Counted from the first letter of the stretch, positions 11,486 to 23,583 are shown. The stretch is DNA of 64,000 nucleotides from Rhododendron vialii (GCF_030253575.1 NC_080557.1:45956501-46020500); one strand, 5' to 3'. A program made the numbers and translations. The notes: generated by a model not told the origin, from the letters alone.

Positions 11486-11775
11486 TTTTTTATCAAACGA
11501 TAGAAGATATCATTTTTACATCATATATGAAATACAAAATACAAATCCGGAACACTACATCATCAATTGTGATAGTTCACAAGACAACCAAATCCAATAA
11601 CTCAACCAATACAAGAAATAAGCTCATTATAGGGTAGAAACAAAGAAAGAAAGGAAAAGCCTCTAAGAGAAGAACACCTACACGCAGGTGGGAAAACTTG
11701 AACCCTGACCTCCTAGTGAGATGCAAAAGTCCTGGCCAATTGAGTTAGCCCCGGTTGGTGTTAATGAGCTATCAC
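11486..11775 (-). mobile_element. tRNA-derived SINE (family B), minus strand
   Basis: Starts with a T-run on the plus strand (the A-tail in reverse). On the minus strand it ends in a tRNA-like head: GGGGCTAACTCAATTGG and GGTCAGGGTTCAAGTTTTCC. The body matches the copy at 4945-5155. A truncated third copy of its 3' part, with CAGATATGAAGTACAGAGTAC, lies at about 12071-12190. Confidence 0.65.
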
Positions 11776-13863
11776 TTGAGTTTAGTACTACTGTGAACCT
11801 TTGTCATGTTTGATGTAGTTAATTCTGAAACTTGTATTCTTTCTTGCGCTTGTATTAAAATAAATAAATGATGTGTCACAGGCCGATGACATGTACACAC
11901 CTAGACGATGTGTTACATCACATCAATTACTTTCTCATCGGACCCTTGATGCATAAACTTTTAAGCATTATCGTAATGAAACTTAGGTTAATATTATTCA
12001 AAAATTAGAACGTGCTCTTGGATGTGGAATTTTTATATCTTTATTATATGATAGTGCTATTTATGAGTTTTTTTGTTAATCGATAAAATAGATCTTTTTA
12101 TATCAGATATGAAGTACAGAGTACAAGCTCGGGATCTTCTTGACACCTTTTTAATTCATGAGATTAAGACAAAATTAAAGAAATTCAATATTCGTCCCCC
12201 AATTAAGATCCACTGCGCCCAAAGATCCCAACAACATGGCCTGTCGGGGGTTTCATTCTCCTTTTTCTTCTAGTCAATGCTTTTCTTCTTCTACAAGCAA
12301 GAGAGAGATCAAAGTGGCTTAAAGAATCTCCTCCCTAATTTCATTGACAAATATTTCTTAATTTACTCATATATGACCTTGAATAGAATTAATTGCAACC
12401 ATCTATTTCATTGCTTTTGGCTTCATCATCATCAAATCTGATAAGGTAAGGTAGAGCCAGAATTAAATTATTCCTCAAATGATGGGCAATACAAGCCAAA
12501 TAGAATGACGTGTCATGCCGACACGTCGTGCTTGAGGGGTAATTTTGACATTTTTGGAAGTATTTGAGAGATCTCCAATCTTTTGGTTAATTCCTCTGCC
12601 ACACTCAAAATAACAAGTGATAATTAAATCAAGCTCCATTATTTCCATCTATTGTGTGCTAAGCATCCCCTTGGGACCCATTCGTGTCATAATCTACATA
12701 TCACATAAGCCTAATTATTATGATACATGTCGTGTCAAGTACACTTTTGTTGCCCAAAAAAAAAAAAAAACATTTTCTTTGCTAGGCAAAAAGAAGAATT
12801 TTATTTAGAATAGACAAGAATACATCGAGAAGATGGAAAAGATATTGATGGCCAAGAACTAGCTCGGCATGCCAAGGAAAGAAAAAAAAGAAAGAAGATC
12901 AGAAAATACACAAAACAAATTAACCTTATCATGAGTTTAATATCCGTAGTAGGTTCCACATCGAGATTCTTTAATGAAAATTTCTTTGCTGATAAAAAAA
13001 AAAAAATCAGTAGTAGGTCCCATGTCAAAGCTAATCCCATGGCCTACCGCGACGTCGATGGGAAAATTATTCGTCTACCATCGAGATCGGATTGATGGGA
13101 CTTCGCTTACCGCATGATTAATTAACGCCCCTAAATTAAGACTTAATTAAAGATCAGATCAAACAGATGGAGGAGTATATATCTTGCCAAAGAAAGTACG
13201 TACAATGGTTTGTTAATTAAAGTTAGAATTTTGTGTTTGGCTTTATTGAAATAGCTTTTAATTATGGACAATAGTCATCAAATCTAGAAAGCTAATCTAT
13301 GTTACCTACTGGCTTTTGCGCCACAATTATAGGTTTCTTGGTTAATGTTATACTCCACTAAAAAGCTTCTTTCTTAAAGGTTTTCGATGTGGAAATGATC
13401 GCTATATGATGAACACGATTTTTTTTTCCACGGCAAAAGTACTTAACGAGCTCTACAAAATGAACGATTTCAATCATTATTGTGGACCTGGAATGAACCC
13501 ACAAAACCCAAACTGGACGGGATTGGAGATTACCCAGGACCTTAATCCAAATTTACGTACCATCACCGTTCAATCATGTACGAAACTAGACGATTAGTTT
13601 GGCTTTATATAAAATATTTTTAATGAATTACATATTGTAAGTGTCGTTAAACTTACATCAATCAAACTTCTTGTTAAAAAAGAAAACCGTTCATAATCAT
13701 TAGAGGAGTTGGGCAATTTTTTCTTCTTGGCGGGCCAGAGCCTAAGAATCACAAGGACTGCTCAGCCCCCACCCATCGAATCAAAAATGTTCAGCAAATT
13801 ACTACAATTTCTCTTCTTTTTAAAAAAATTCCATTTATACGTGTCTCTATATCAAACGAGATA
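11776..13863. other. Spacer with retroelement relics
   Basis: No gene recognised. A truncated family B SINE lies near 12071-12190, a LINE-type 3' tail in reverse near 12765-12830 (A-run, then TTTATTTAGAATAGACAAG...ACATCGAG), and a CCCACAAAACCCAAACTGGAC motif at about 13500 that recurs near 45530 and 59830. Confidence 0.4.
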
Positions 13864-14077
13864 CTCCCTTCGTCCCATAATATTTGTCCGGTCCGCGAAA
13901 CGAGTACTACAAAATAATACATTTCTTTCGAGAAAAAATTTAAATTTTTTCATAAGTTAATAGAACTCGTCGAGATCTAGTAAATTGTTGAATTTTTTTT
14001 TAACTTTTCTCACAAAAATAGTATTATTTTTACGTCTCTGTTTTGCGGACCGAAAAAATATTATGGGACGGAAAGAG
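13864..14077. mobile_element. Stowaway-like MITE
   Basis: The terminal inverted repeats are CTCCCTTCGTCCCATAATAT and ATATTATGGGACGGAAAGAG, flanked by TA on both sides. At 214 bp it is the third Stowaway-type copy in the first 14 kb. It lies about 290 bp upstream of the NAC TATA box, so it could have contributed promoter sequence. Confidence 0.85.
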
Positions 14078-14362
14078 TATAAAAATCCGAACCATTAATT
14101 ATCGAAATGGACGGTGAAATATTAAGCGGTAGGGTAGTCTTGCTAAAATTTATAGTCTTGGATTGTACTCATTAAATGCTTTAAGCTTTCCCCCTTTATA
14201 ACACCCCCACCCCCAAGAAAGATTTCTTGTGACTTTGGTTCTTCTTGAAAGCTACCTCTACATACAATAATATGTCCATAACTAACTACACAAGGCTTAA
14301 ACTCTTTAAAATATTGACACAAATTCCAATTTGCAAAGGTACTCATCAACACCTCTCTCTCT

Positions 14363-14372
14363 CTATATATAC
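14363..14372 (+). promoter_or_regulatory. TATA box of the NAC gene
   Basis: CTATATATAC follows a CT-rich tract, about 105 bp before the NAC start codon, a plausible core promoter position. A second CT-rich run (about 14443-14457) lies in the predicted leader. Confidence 0.6.
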
Positions 14373-14475
14373 AATACAAACCCATATAACATAAATTGGT
14401 TTTTGAAATCTCACAAGGTAGTATCAATCCCAACCCAACATTCTCTCTCTCTCTCTAAAAAAAACAAGAAAGAGA

Positions 14476-15004
14476 ATGGGTTTAAGAGACATTGGAGATT
14501 CATTGCCACCAGGGTTTAGATTCTACCCTAGCGACGAGGAGTTGGTCTGCCATTATCTCTACAAGAAGATTGCGAACGAAGATGTTCTAAAGGGTACTCT
14601 GGTGGAGATTGACCTGCATGTATGTGAGCCATGGCAGCTTCCTGGTAATTAATACTATTGATCCCCTCTTCTAGCTAGTTTCTGCTTTTCCAAACTCTTT
14701 TTCTTGTTCAGTGTTTTTTTCTCGTAATTTTCCTCTCTTCTTCCTGTTATATATCGATCGTCGGGATTCTATTTCTTTGTTATTTTCGACGCATGACAAT
14801 ACGTGTTTTCGACAACATATATACTGTATAAGAGATGACATACAGTGGAGCTAGGGAGATTTTCTGTACTTGTGTTTTTGTCCATGTATGTTGCTAATTA
14901 AAGACATAAATGGAGAAACTAAAAATGTCTTGATTCTGGTATATATAAGCAAACAGACATGCTACCTCATGTGTAAGGTCTGTTGAAGACAAAAATGTTG
15001 CGAC

Positions 15005-15055
<51 letters not shown>

Positions 15056-17845
15056 TGGTCCGGGTAGAGCTAGAGGATAAGGAACAAGGGAAAATTATTG
15101 GCTGCATGCTTTTGGGTAGCGCCAAATTGCTTGAATGTGTCCAGCTAGCACCAGTACCCATGTTTTTGTGGTTCACAATTCGGTATATAAATCTTACACA
15201 AAATACGATGTTGAAAAAGATCGATACATCACATGACGGTACGCTAAGATTACTGAATAGTTACTCGAGGAATAATCACACGACGGTAATCTAAGGCCAT
15301 TGCGTAATTACTCGAGGGATGGACAATCACACGACGGTACTCTTAAGACAACCGAATAGTTCCTCAAGGGAAATGGGTACGTGGACATAATTATCTTTAA
15401 GTCTTTCTCATTTAAGAAACTTTCAAGTAAAGACTTCTCAAATCTCCTTGGGAAATATTTATTATATAGTTTATCTATCTATTCTCAAGCCTTTCCGCTT
15501 TCCCCATTTTCTTCTTAAAGCAAGGAAAAGAGTCAAAAAGGGTGTTTTCTTTTCAAAAGTAAGAAGTGATAAAAAAGAAAGAAGGCAAAGGAAGGGAAAG
15601 AAATAGAAATGCTTCTTAATTACGCTTTTGGGTTCTATGCATGAGATTCATGACATCATCAAGTAACAATTTCAGGTGGCGATAGATATATATATAAAGG
15701 GTAACAATTTCAGGTGCTAATTTTAATTTTGAACGGAGTTTTCAGGGAATTATCATACTTTGGGGATGTCATCTTGCCGTCCTTTGGGGTTGGTGATGTC
15801 ATCTTGCCGTCCTTTAGGGTTGGTTGTGGGGTGGCGTTTTGCCTATTTGCTCGAGACCCGTTTAATTTTTTTCAAAAATTAATAAAATCTTTTTTGCCGC
15901 GGAAAAAAAATTTATCATACTTGGGGACTCATAAGCTAGATAAAAACTGGGCAAAATATTTATATTGACAAAGTTCCCTCCTTCACACTTCCAAATTCAC
16001 CTTCTTTTTTATTTTAATCAGCAATTTCATTTTTATAAATTTTTGAAAAAGATTACAAAGATTTAAATGGATCACAGGCGAACGTCACCTAAGAATCAAA
16101 CCCAAAGGAAAGTAACGAGCCACGTAAATTCATCTTTTTTTTGATAGGCAACAAAATTTTATTAAGTAACTCGACAAATGGTACATCGAAGAAAGACTAA
16201 ATATAGACCACGAAGGAAGAGGTACTGTAAAGGCCAACAGAAAAGATAAAAGAAAAGAAAATTACATTCAATAGAAATTGAATGAGTCACATCCAGTCAA
16301 AACAAGCAGAGCTCCGGACTGAACTCAGTCAAAATTTCTTCAGGGTTCAGGTCATCATTCATCTCAAGACCATCGGCCCCAAATGCACCAAAAAATCCCA
16401 TGAGAACATGTGGCTAGACTTCTTGACCAAATCAGACTCCAGCTTACTCTAACCTCTTAACCCTCCAAATCAGTCTGTTGGCAAACATTTCATAGCTTCT
16501 TCGCAATTTGACAACCTGCCCATCCGTATGTGTTGGTGTACTCTCCCAAGCTTCTTTGGCAATTTATAAACATAAATTCACCTTACAAGAGTTTATTTTC
16601 ACTAAGAGTTTGTTTTTGGTGTCATGCAAGGCATATACCTATAAGTCTATAACCATTTTTTTTAGATGCCAAACCTACTCATATGTGTGTTTTGTTGTCT
16701 AACAGAGGTGGCAAAGCTCAACTCCAATGAGTGGTACTTCTTCAGCTTCCGAGACCGGAAATATGCCACGGGCTACCGAGCCAACCGAGCCACGACTTCT
16801 GGATACTGGAAAGCTACCGGAAAAGACCGAACGGTGCACGACCCGAGGACTGGCGATATCGCTGGGATGAGAAAGACGTTGGTTTTCTACCAGAACAGAG
16901 CTCCGAATGGGATTAAAACCGGTTGGATCATGCACGAGTTTCGCCTCGAGAACCCTCACATGCCTCCCAAGGTTGGTATATATAGTTGATCTCAAACTTT
17001 CATTCTATGGAAAGTCCGTAAACAAAACATTTTTTTTTTCTTGACAAACGAAGCTTTTATAAAACTCAAAAGGGTTACATCGAAGGGGAACACCAAAAGC
17101 AAACAAGCGCTTACGAGTTCAGAGACAAAAGTAGAGAAAATATATGGAGAAAGACTGAAAATGAACATCCAACATAGAGTAATTGGATGGATCCACTCCT
17201 CCTCCGACACACATTACAAATTCAACTTTCTGATTCCATCAAGGAAGCCCTTAAAATGCTCCACAGTGTATTACCTTAGTATCGAATTTCACCTCAATCC
17301 ACATTGCGCGCCGACTCTGGTTTTGATCAGCTCAAACATTTCCCTTCTTTAGTTTCATATATTCTCTAAATTTTTTTGCTTGTTAAGTAGTAGTAAAACG
17401 TATCCATAACTTGTTAACATTTTGACAGGAGGACTGGGTGCTATGTAGAGTATTCAACAAAAGCAAGGAAGAAAACAGCTGCAACAAATTACTTCATAGC
17501 CCTCCACAATATGTTTTTGAAAACACCAAAGCTGTTGCTATAACTTCTCCATATGTGTCTACATCTCCTCCTCCTAACCACCACCACCATACCATGACCA
17601 CCTCTTTCTCCCTATGCCCACCCCATCAAAATCAAGACAGAAATAACCCTACTAGCATTCTACAAAATTCGTCGGCGGCCCTAAAACACCATAACTCACT
17701 CCCCAGAAGCGACGATGATCAGTACTACGGGTTTTTATTCGATATGAACTTCGAAGAAAACAGCTTTGGGGATCACGGAGTCGATCTGAATTTCGCGGGG
17801 ACGATGGAGTTCGATGACGATCGTGAGAATCTAGTTTTTCCCTGA
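14476..17845 (+). CDS. NAC-domain transcription factor (NAC21/22-like group), 283 aa
   Basis: Plant-specific DNA-binding regulator acting in the nucleus. Exons 14476-14644, 16706-16971 and 17429-17845 splice with GT-AG sites into one 283-residue frame. All five NAC subdomains are present: A ([14 protein letters not shown], 10-23), B ([13 protein letters not shown], 44-56), C ([14 protein letters not shown]...GYWKATGKD, 66-97), D ([21 protein letters not shown], 110-130) and E (EDWVLCRVF, 146-154). The intron positions are the usual ones for NAC genes. The C-terminal half is a low-complexity region with a His run (NHHHHT) and acidic stretches ([17 protein letters not shown]), consistent with an activation domain. 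The start [14 protein letters not shown] matches a subgroup often annotated 'NAC21/22-like'. No miR164-type target site was seen in exon 3, unlike NAC1 and CUC1/2. Both introns contain repeat insertions. Confidence 0.95.
15009..15049. repeat. (GA)n microsatellite in NAC intron 1
   Basis: An uninterrupted GA run of about 20 units inside the first NAC intron. Confidence 0.95.
15230..15370. repeat. Degenerate tandem repeat in NAC intron 1, about 50 bp x 3
   Basis: Three units each start CACACGACGGTA or CACATGACGGTA (15230, 15277, 15328) and carry a TTACTCGAGG-type segment. Spacing is 47 and 51 bp. Confidence 0.75.
15765..15824. repeat. Tandem repeat in NAC intron 1, 30 bp x 2
   Basis: GATGTCATCTTGCCGTCCTT begins at 15765 and again at 15795; the 30 bp units differ at one base. 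Confidence 0.9.
16136..16560 (-). mobile_element. LINE-like 3' fragment in NAC intron 1, minus strand
   Basis: A T-run is followed by GATAGGCAACAAAATTTTATT...CAAATGGTACATCGAAG, the reverse complement of the LINE 3' tail found repeatedly in this window. The remaining approximately 350 bp lacks a clear protein match, and its far boundary is uncertain. Confidence 0.5.
17030..17345 (-). mobile_element. 5'-truncated LINE in NAC intron 2, minus strand
   Basis: Starts with a T-run (A-tail in reverse) and GGTTACATCGAAGGGG. Read on the minus strand it encodes [18 protein letters not shown] followed by a stop, nearly identical to the end of the LINE protein remnant at 26737 (YTVEDFKRFLDGIRSLNL). This shows that the repeated 'ACATCGA' tails belong to one L1-type LINE family. 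The insertion is confined to the intron. Confidence 0.8.
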
Positions 17846-18203
17846 ACCAGAAAACCAAAATCTAGGCCCCCATTAATTAGTTGATTTGTGATGTAATTAT
17901 AATTAAGGTGTTCTTTTGTGTTTGATTTTTCATGCATGCATGTTTTTTACATTGTTGGTTATTTAAAAATGTCGTAGAGATACGTATTTATTTTCTTCGT
18001 TTCGTTGTGGGTATTAGGTAGGTATAGCACTTGGTTTGGCAACTTTTGTACTACGATATGTGATTGCTAATTTGTAATTAGATTTATTAAATGAGATTAA
18101 ATTATGTTTGTAATTTTATTATTTCTCCTATTTCAATTTAAAATCCTTCTTCTTCTTCTTCCCCCCGCCCCCGCCTCCGCTTTTTTTTTCTTTTCTTTTT
18201 CTG

Positions 18204-18255
<52 letters not shown>

Positions 18256-19380
18256 TTTGATTAGTTGTACATTGTGTGTTCAAGTTAATAAAAGAAAAAT
18301 ACCCTTGAATAAAAGGCTACAAAATTGTCATCTTCTTGTTCTTCCTTTTCCGGTACGCCAGAGGAAACTTCCCGGAAAACTGCTGCAATTTAGGTTTTCC
18401 CCCACAATCTTAGGTCTCATTCCGCTAAGGGAAATAAGTACGTGTTTTGTTTCTAAGTAAATGTGATTTATTGTGAGAGATTGACATGTCTCGTAATAAA
18501 GCAGAAAATAAATAATTAAAAAAAACCTTAGTGGACACAATATACACGTGAGGAATTATTCCAATCTGCTTACAATTTTTGTCTTTTCTCTATTTTTTTT
18601 CAAGGAGATTGAGTCAGAGGTTGGAACATAAATTTGGCAAACATCCGTAAACAGAATAAAAGATCTAAAATAGAGCATTACAAAAAATTACAAGATCTTA
18701 AAAAAAAAAAATCTTTTGTTAGTTTCGATCGCTTTTAAAAAAATATATTATTTGTGTTTTTTCTTTGGTTGTTTATACATTAATTCTAATTCACCCCAAG
18801 AAAAAGAGATGTGCTACTTGACCGGATCATCGTACTTGTCGGCCCAACACCATTTCTTGATGGGTCCATTCCATTCTGTCTCTAGTAATGGGCTTGTTGT
18901 TGAACCAAATACAAAACTATTGGGCTTTGTATGGTAATGAACCTCTGGCCCAAGCTAAATCTACTATGTTTTTGGCAGACGTAACAAGCTATTTGGAGTT
19001 GCGGTCAACCGAAAATGGGCTAAAGGCCCAAATCTTACTCTACTGGAATGAGGGGTTTTGTAGCCTTTCACTATTTTAACGGGGGACCGGGACACCCAAA
19101 CGCAAGTGGATGAGTTGAACTCCTGATCTCATCGGAGAGTTGGCCGAGCGGTCTAGTTGTAACGCAACTAATTAACTAACCCGTCCATTAACAGTATCGG
19201 GGACAGACAAAACATTAAAATCAATTAGCTGACCTAGTTTCTGAACTAATATGCCTATTAGTTGTCTTACTGGAGATGGCCTAATACCTTAGGTTTGGCC
19301 AAAAACCTTAGGTTTGGCCAAAAACAAGAGAGTTGAACTGGTGGTCACTTTTTAGCGAGGTGAGATCATTGTTCTTAAAG
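17846..19380. other. NAC 3' UTR and spacer
   Basis: The 3' UTR probably covers the first 200-300 bp. An (AT)n microsatellite lies at 18208-18253. A tRNA-like fragment with GTTGGCCGAGCGGTCTAG is at about 19138-19156 but has no complete cloverleaf. A 20 bp duplication (CCTTAGGTTTGGCCAAAAA) is at about 19287-19326. No gene recognised. Confidence 0.45.
18208..18253. repeat. (AT)n microsatellite
   Basis: A perfect AT run of about 23 units, about 360 bp past the NAC stop codon. Confidence 0.95.
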
Positions 19381-19382
19381 TA

Positions 19383-19680
19383 GGGTTGCAAAGCGAGCAT
19401 AGTCGGGCTGAGCTTTGTATTGTTCGAGTTCGGCTTGTTTACTAAACGAGCTTAAAATTCGAGCTCGTGGCCGAATACTTAATGGATCGAGCCCAGTTTA
19501 TATACACAACAGCCTAAACGAGCATCCATTAATGAGCCGAGCCTATATAACCGAATCTAGTTTTTCGAGAAGGGCCGAGCTTAATTGTATTGAGCTCGGC
19601 TCGTTTATTACACAAGCCTAAAACTCGGGTTAGAACTCGGCTCAATCACTAACGAGATGAACCTCGAGCTGCTCAGTTAA
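19383..19680. repeat. Degenerate element of the 'GCTCGGCTCGTTTA' family
   Basis: Starts GGGTTGCAAAGCGAGC and repeats GAGCTCGGCTCGTTTA-type and complementary AAACGAGC motifs. Its better-preserved relative is the element at 58135-58809 (ends GGGCTGCAAACGA and TCGTTTGCACCC). The right end is not clear here. Confidence 0.5.
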
Positions 19681-19724
19681 ACACTCACCTAGGCAATTGC
19701 CCTCCTTGTGTCATTGGGCTGGCT

Positions 19725-21105
19725 CCCACGTCAGAAGTTTCGGATTTGTGTGTGTGTTGAAATTGTCCATTTTACCCTCCCTAGTTTCTGACTTTCTTGG
19801 CTTCATTTTTGATGGTTTGTTTGCTTTTTTATTGGTACCCAACGGACTGTAGAGCCGACATGAGTGACAGGCATGCACGTGGGGGGCTTGCAGGGTTTGG
19901 ACTGGGTCGGGCCGGGCCCACGAAGTGTCAAATCGAACGTCTCTTCCGATTGACCGCAGAATGCGGGGATTCTCGTACGGCGACCCTCTTTTTCAATTTC
20001 CCTTGTTTGCTTGTGTAAAGTTTGGCAATTGGGAGCTCCTGCCTGCCTGCCCACTCGCGCCCACGGGATGGATCTCACACAACGCGACGTAGATTTAATG
20101 TTTTTGAAGAATCCTCGTGTTACGTCCCAAACCCTCTATTCAAACACCACGGGCCGAATGGAAAAAAGTAATCGGTGGTCATAGACACGGACACGGACAC
20201 ATAACGTGCAAACTCTCTTTATAGTAGCATAATTATGTGGAGTTCGTGATTATGTGGTATTCGAACTCTTACTACAGTCATGTCGTGAAAAGAAAAAAGA
20301 ATGGATGCCTTGCTAGCTGTATATGGATGTTGATCCTTTGGGGTGTTAGGGTTGGAATATGATTGTCGAACGTATTGTGGTGTCAGCTATGTCAACATAG
20401 TTGGGATGCCATACGCTTATTGTTAACGCCTTTTTATCTCTCCCCCTTGTCTTGTACTGTTTATTTTGTCATTAATAAAATTGCTTTTCGCTATTAAAAA
20501 AAGAAAAAAAGAATGCATTTGAAACATTTGATGCAAGCCGTCTGTACTGAGATGAACGATCGGATAGACAACTTTGCACTCGCTCGGTAGCATCCCCGGG
20601 TCTTAGATTTCTTTCGATAAATTACATGATTAATGATTTTTTATTCACTGCGACCTAAAGTCACATAATATGCGTGCATGAAAATGTCTTTCAAAAGTAA
20701 CCCAAACAACTATAATTCGTGAGTGCGCACAAGAATTGAGAGTACAAGCACATAACGAGAATTGAGAATATGAACGAAAGCCATGCTGAAGAATTATGTG
20801 ATCAAATGAAGTCGACATTGACTCTACTACTCCTATTACCTAGTGTCAACTGGCAATTACGTACCCTGTTTAAATTCTCCTATAACAATGAGAAGACATA
20901 TATATTCTTTTTTTATTTGTGTTCAACTGGCAGAGATATTCGGAACAATTTACGTATATCTTAACTAATCTCCTTCTCGATCGCTTCGATCAAAGAAATG
21001 TCATCCATGCCAGAATTAGAATTTTTGCGTACATACATAATCCATGTAAGTTTCTCAAAACACAGTTATTGTACTAAAATGTAGTTTCTGGATCAGAAAG
21101 TCTAT
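19725..21105. other. Spacer with a LINE 3' end
   Basis: No gene recognised. A LINE-type 3' end, plus strand, occupies about 20330-20507 (CTTGTACTGTTTATTTTG...AATAAAATTGCTTTTCGCTATT, then A-run). Confidence 0.4.
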
Positions 21106-21106
21106 G

Positions 21107-21472
21107 GGTACAGAAAAATTGGTACAGATTTTGTACATAAATTTTTTATGGGGCCCACTACGGATCCCATACAAATGATCCAAGCCGTTCACTAAATGAA
21201 AAACATTTTTTCAAGGGCCCTCGCAAAAATTCAGTTTAATCCGATACTTATAGATATTCGATCTAATCATCTAACTTTTTCATATCCTGAAATCTAAATG
21301 AAAAATTAGATGATTGGATTGAACACCTATAAGTAACGGATTGAGCTGAATTTTTGCAAGAGCCCTTGAAAAACTATTTTATATTTAATGATCGGCTTGG
21401 ATCATTTGTGTGGGACCCGTAATGGGCCCCACAAAAAATTAGTTACAAAATCTGTATCAATTTTTCTGTACC
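21107..21472. mobile_element. MITE, family M1, second copy
   Basis: The ends GGTACAGAAAAATTGGTACA and AATTTTTCTGTACC are inverted repeats. The interior matches the copy at 10502-10867 (ATGATCCAAGCCGTTCACTA; TTGGATCATTTGTGTGGGAC). The terminal 40 bp differs between copies while the core is conserved, so they are related subfamilies. Confidence 0.8.
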
Positions 21473-21575
21473 AGTAGCTGGACTCTTTGTGGATATTTCC
21501 TGAAGAATTGCCCGATTTTTATAGTATTAAAGATTAGGTGGTGAATGGGTCCTAGATAATTAATAAACTCCACAA

Positions 21576-21581
<6 letters not shown>

Positions 21582-21609
<28 letters not shown>
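21582..21609. repeat. (CT)n microsatellite
   Basis: CT dinucleotide run of about 13 units. Confidence 0.9.
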
Positions 21610-22255
21610 AGACGGTGAGTTTCATTCCTCTTAAAGACTTTACAAGGACAATGACCGACTGTTGAACTACAAACAGACAAACATGGAGTAGTATGAGATA
21701 TGGGGCAGTGATTAGTCCTTTTTTTTTTTCCATCAGTCTTTCTATGCAGTGAAGTTTCATTCCTCTTTGGCCTTTACAACTCAAACTTTCACTATGGCCG
21801 GGATACGTACATATTTCGCAGATTCACTGCATGCCAATCTCTTGGCGTCTACTATTGAGAGTAATTTGTTGATCATATTTCTACGCCTTCACGTCATGCG
21901 TGGGCGGACATCGGCCCCCGTTTACATTCATACTCGATCGGCCTATAGAAAGGGTTCCAATGACGACAACAAAAAAGATATTTCTACGGCTTACGTCAAT
22001 CTACTAATTAACTTGAACCCAACCATAATTAGCAAACAGTACGAAACTATTGGTGAATACATGTACGTATATTTTATGTATAGACGTACGTATACATGAA
22101 AGAGAAACAAAACAAATTCTTTTAACTGTACATAAACATAAAAGAACATGCATACATTTTTTGGTAACTTATTGTAGTCTTATTAAAGCACCACGCAACA
22201 AAAGTTCTTAAGGTAGCCCTTTGTACGAAGAGACGCAACAAGAAAAAATAAGGGG

Positions 22256-22690
22256 AGTGATTTTCACACTCCATTTTTTCTCCTTAGTCACTTCTTATTC
22301 ATGTGAAATTACTTTGTTTACCCTTTTATAAGTCCACTTTTCCACACAGGAATGGGCAATGTAGTAAATTCACACTAAATAAAGACAAAAAAAAAAGGTG
22401 TATAGATGGTAAAAAGGGAAGTGTTAGAATCAATTCCCAAATCCACAAAACAATTAGGGGTAAAAAAAATCCTCTTGTGAACTCCCCAATTAGTACACCA
22501 TTCTGTTGTGATTTCTACACTCACTTTTTTGCTATCCACACTCTTGATTTGTTTTTATTCATGTTAATTTACCATATTAACCTTTCACTAGCTCACGTCT
22601 TCCCACGTCAAAGGGTAATGTAGTAAATTAAGAAGAACAAGAAGAAAAAAACACCTATGGCAAAAAGATGTGTGAAAATCAATTCTCTTC
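22256..22690. mobile_element. Putative MITE
   Basis: Starts GGAGTGATTTTCACACTCC and ends GTGTGAAAATCAATTCTC, imperfect inverted repeats about 435 bp apart. Inside are two related modules (GGGCAATGTAGTAAATTCA and GGGTAATGTAGTAAATTAA). The duplication was not resolved. The short frames inside have no family features. Confidence 0.5.
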
Positions 22691-23364
22691 AATAGAGACA
22701 GGATCCTCTGTACCAAAAACTCATGTGCCTCTGTGCCAATGGATTCTTCAGCTGTTGGATTTCAAACAAAAAAAAAATCACACAATCCAATAGCTAGAAA
22801 ACCCCTCAGCACAAAGATTTTCGGAACAGAAAAGATCGAACCTCTCTTCAATACTATTACGTATTACTCTAGACTAGATGCAAGAAGTCAAACAGCTTTT
22901 CACTTGCACATTTCTGCCAATCGTTTATTTTTCTATGATATTTTCTTCTTCTTCCAGATTAATGTCAAATTGTTTCAGAGGGTTTTTGTTTTTTGCCTGA
23001 TCGATTTTCGTGTTATTTTTCCGTTAGCCTGTTTCCTTTTTGAGATCTCTAAAAAATTGTCTATATTTTTTAATTTCTACTATATTTTATTTTTAATATA
23101 GATATTGTATGATAGATCTCAATTAATTTTGTTAAACAAATATTTGAAAATCATAAAAAAATCATATATTGTGTGAAATAATTTTTTGGGAGGTTCCAAT
23201 TAAAGAAAATAGACACAACAATTTGGGATGGAAGGAGTGCTATTTAATTACGCTAGATCATTGACACAAAAGGAGGGGATTAAGATTTAGGCACAGATAT
23301 ATGACGGATCACAAGAAATTAATAGTGACAAGAAAGTGTAATGTGATCAACATATCTCTATCAC

Positions 23365-23580
23365 TCCGAAGGGTCCATCCGGTTGGTTCGTAGGTTTGCT
23401 CCGCATATAATGACCGGGATTAGATTCTTGGGGTCAAGCCAGAACAAAGAAATTTCTTGTAAATCCCATAGTTCTGGCGTGGATGGCCTGTCAAATTTGA
23501 CTGGATCAGGGAAGGAGATGAGTCAAGGTGTTGCATAAACTGGCTCGAACATCCTTGACTGTCAAAAAAAAAAAGAAAAA
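23365..23580 (+). mobile_element. SINE (family C) with A-rich tail
   Basis: Begins GGGTCCATCCGGTTGGTTCG and ends CTCGAACATCCTTGACTGTC followed by an A-run. The head-to-tail layout matches common plant SINEs ending in 'ggacatcc(t)tggctgtc-An'. A related tail (CTGGACACTCTAAACTGTCGG-An) occurs near 45903-45934. Confidence 0.55.
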
Positions 23581-23583
23581 TAA

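Noticed and set aside
18104..18460. 118-codon frame with alternating Tyr-Ile
   Set aside because: It reads through the (AT)n microsatellite and a C-rich tract; no conserved domain.
19080..19185. tRNA-Leu/Ser-like stretch (GTTGGCCGAGCGGTCTAG)
   Set aside because: No matching acceptor stem, anticodon arm or T arm at proper spacing; treated as a SINE or tRNA relic.
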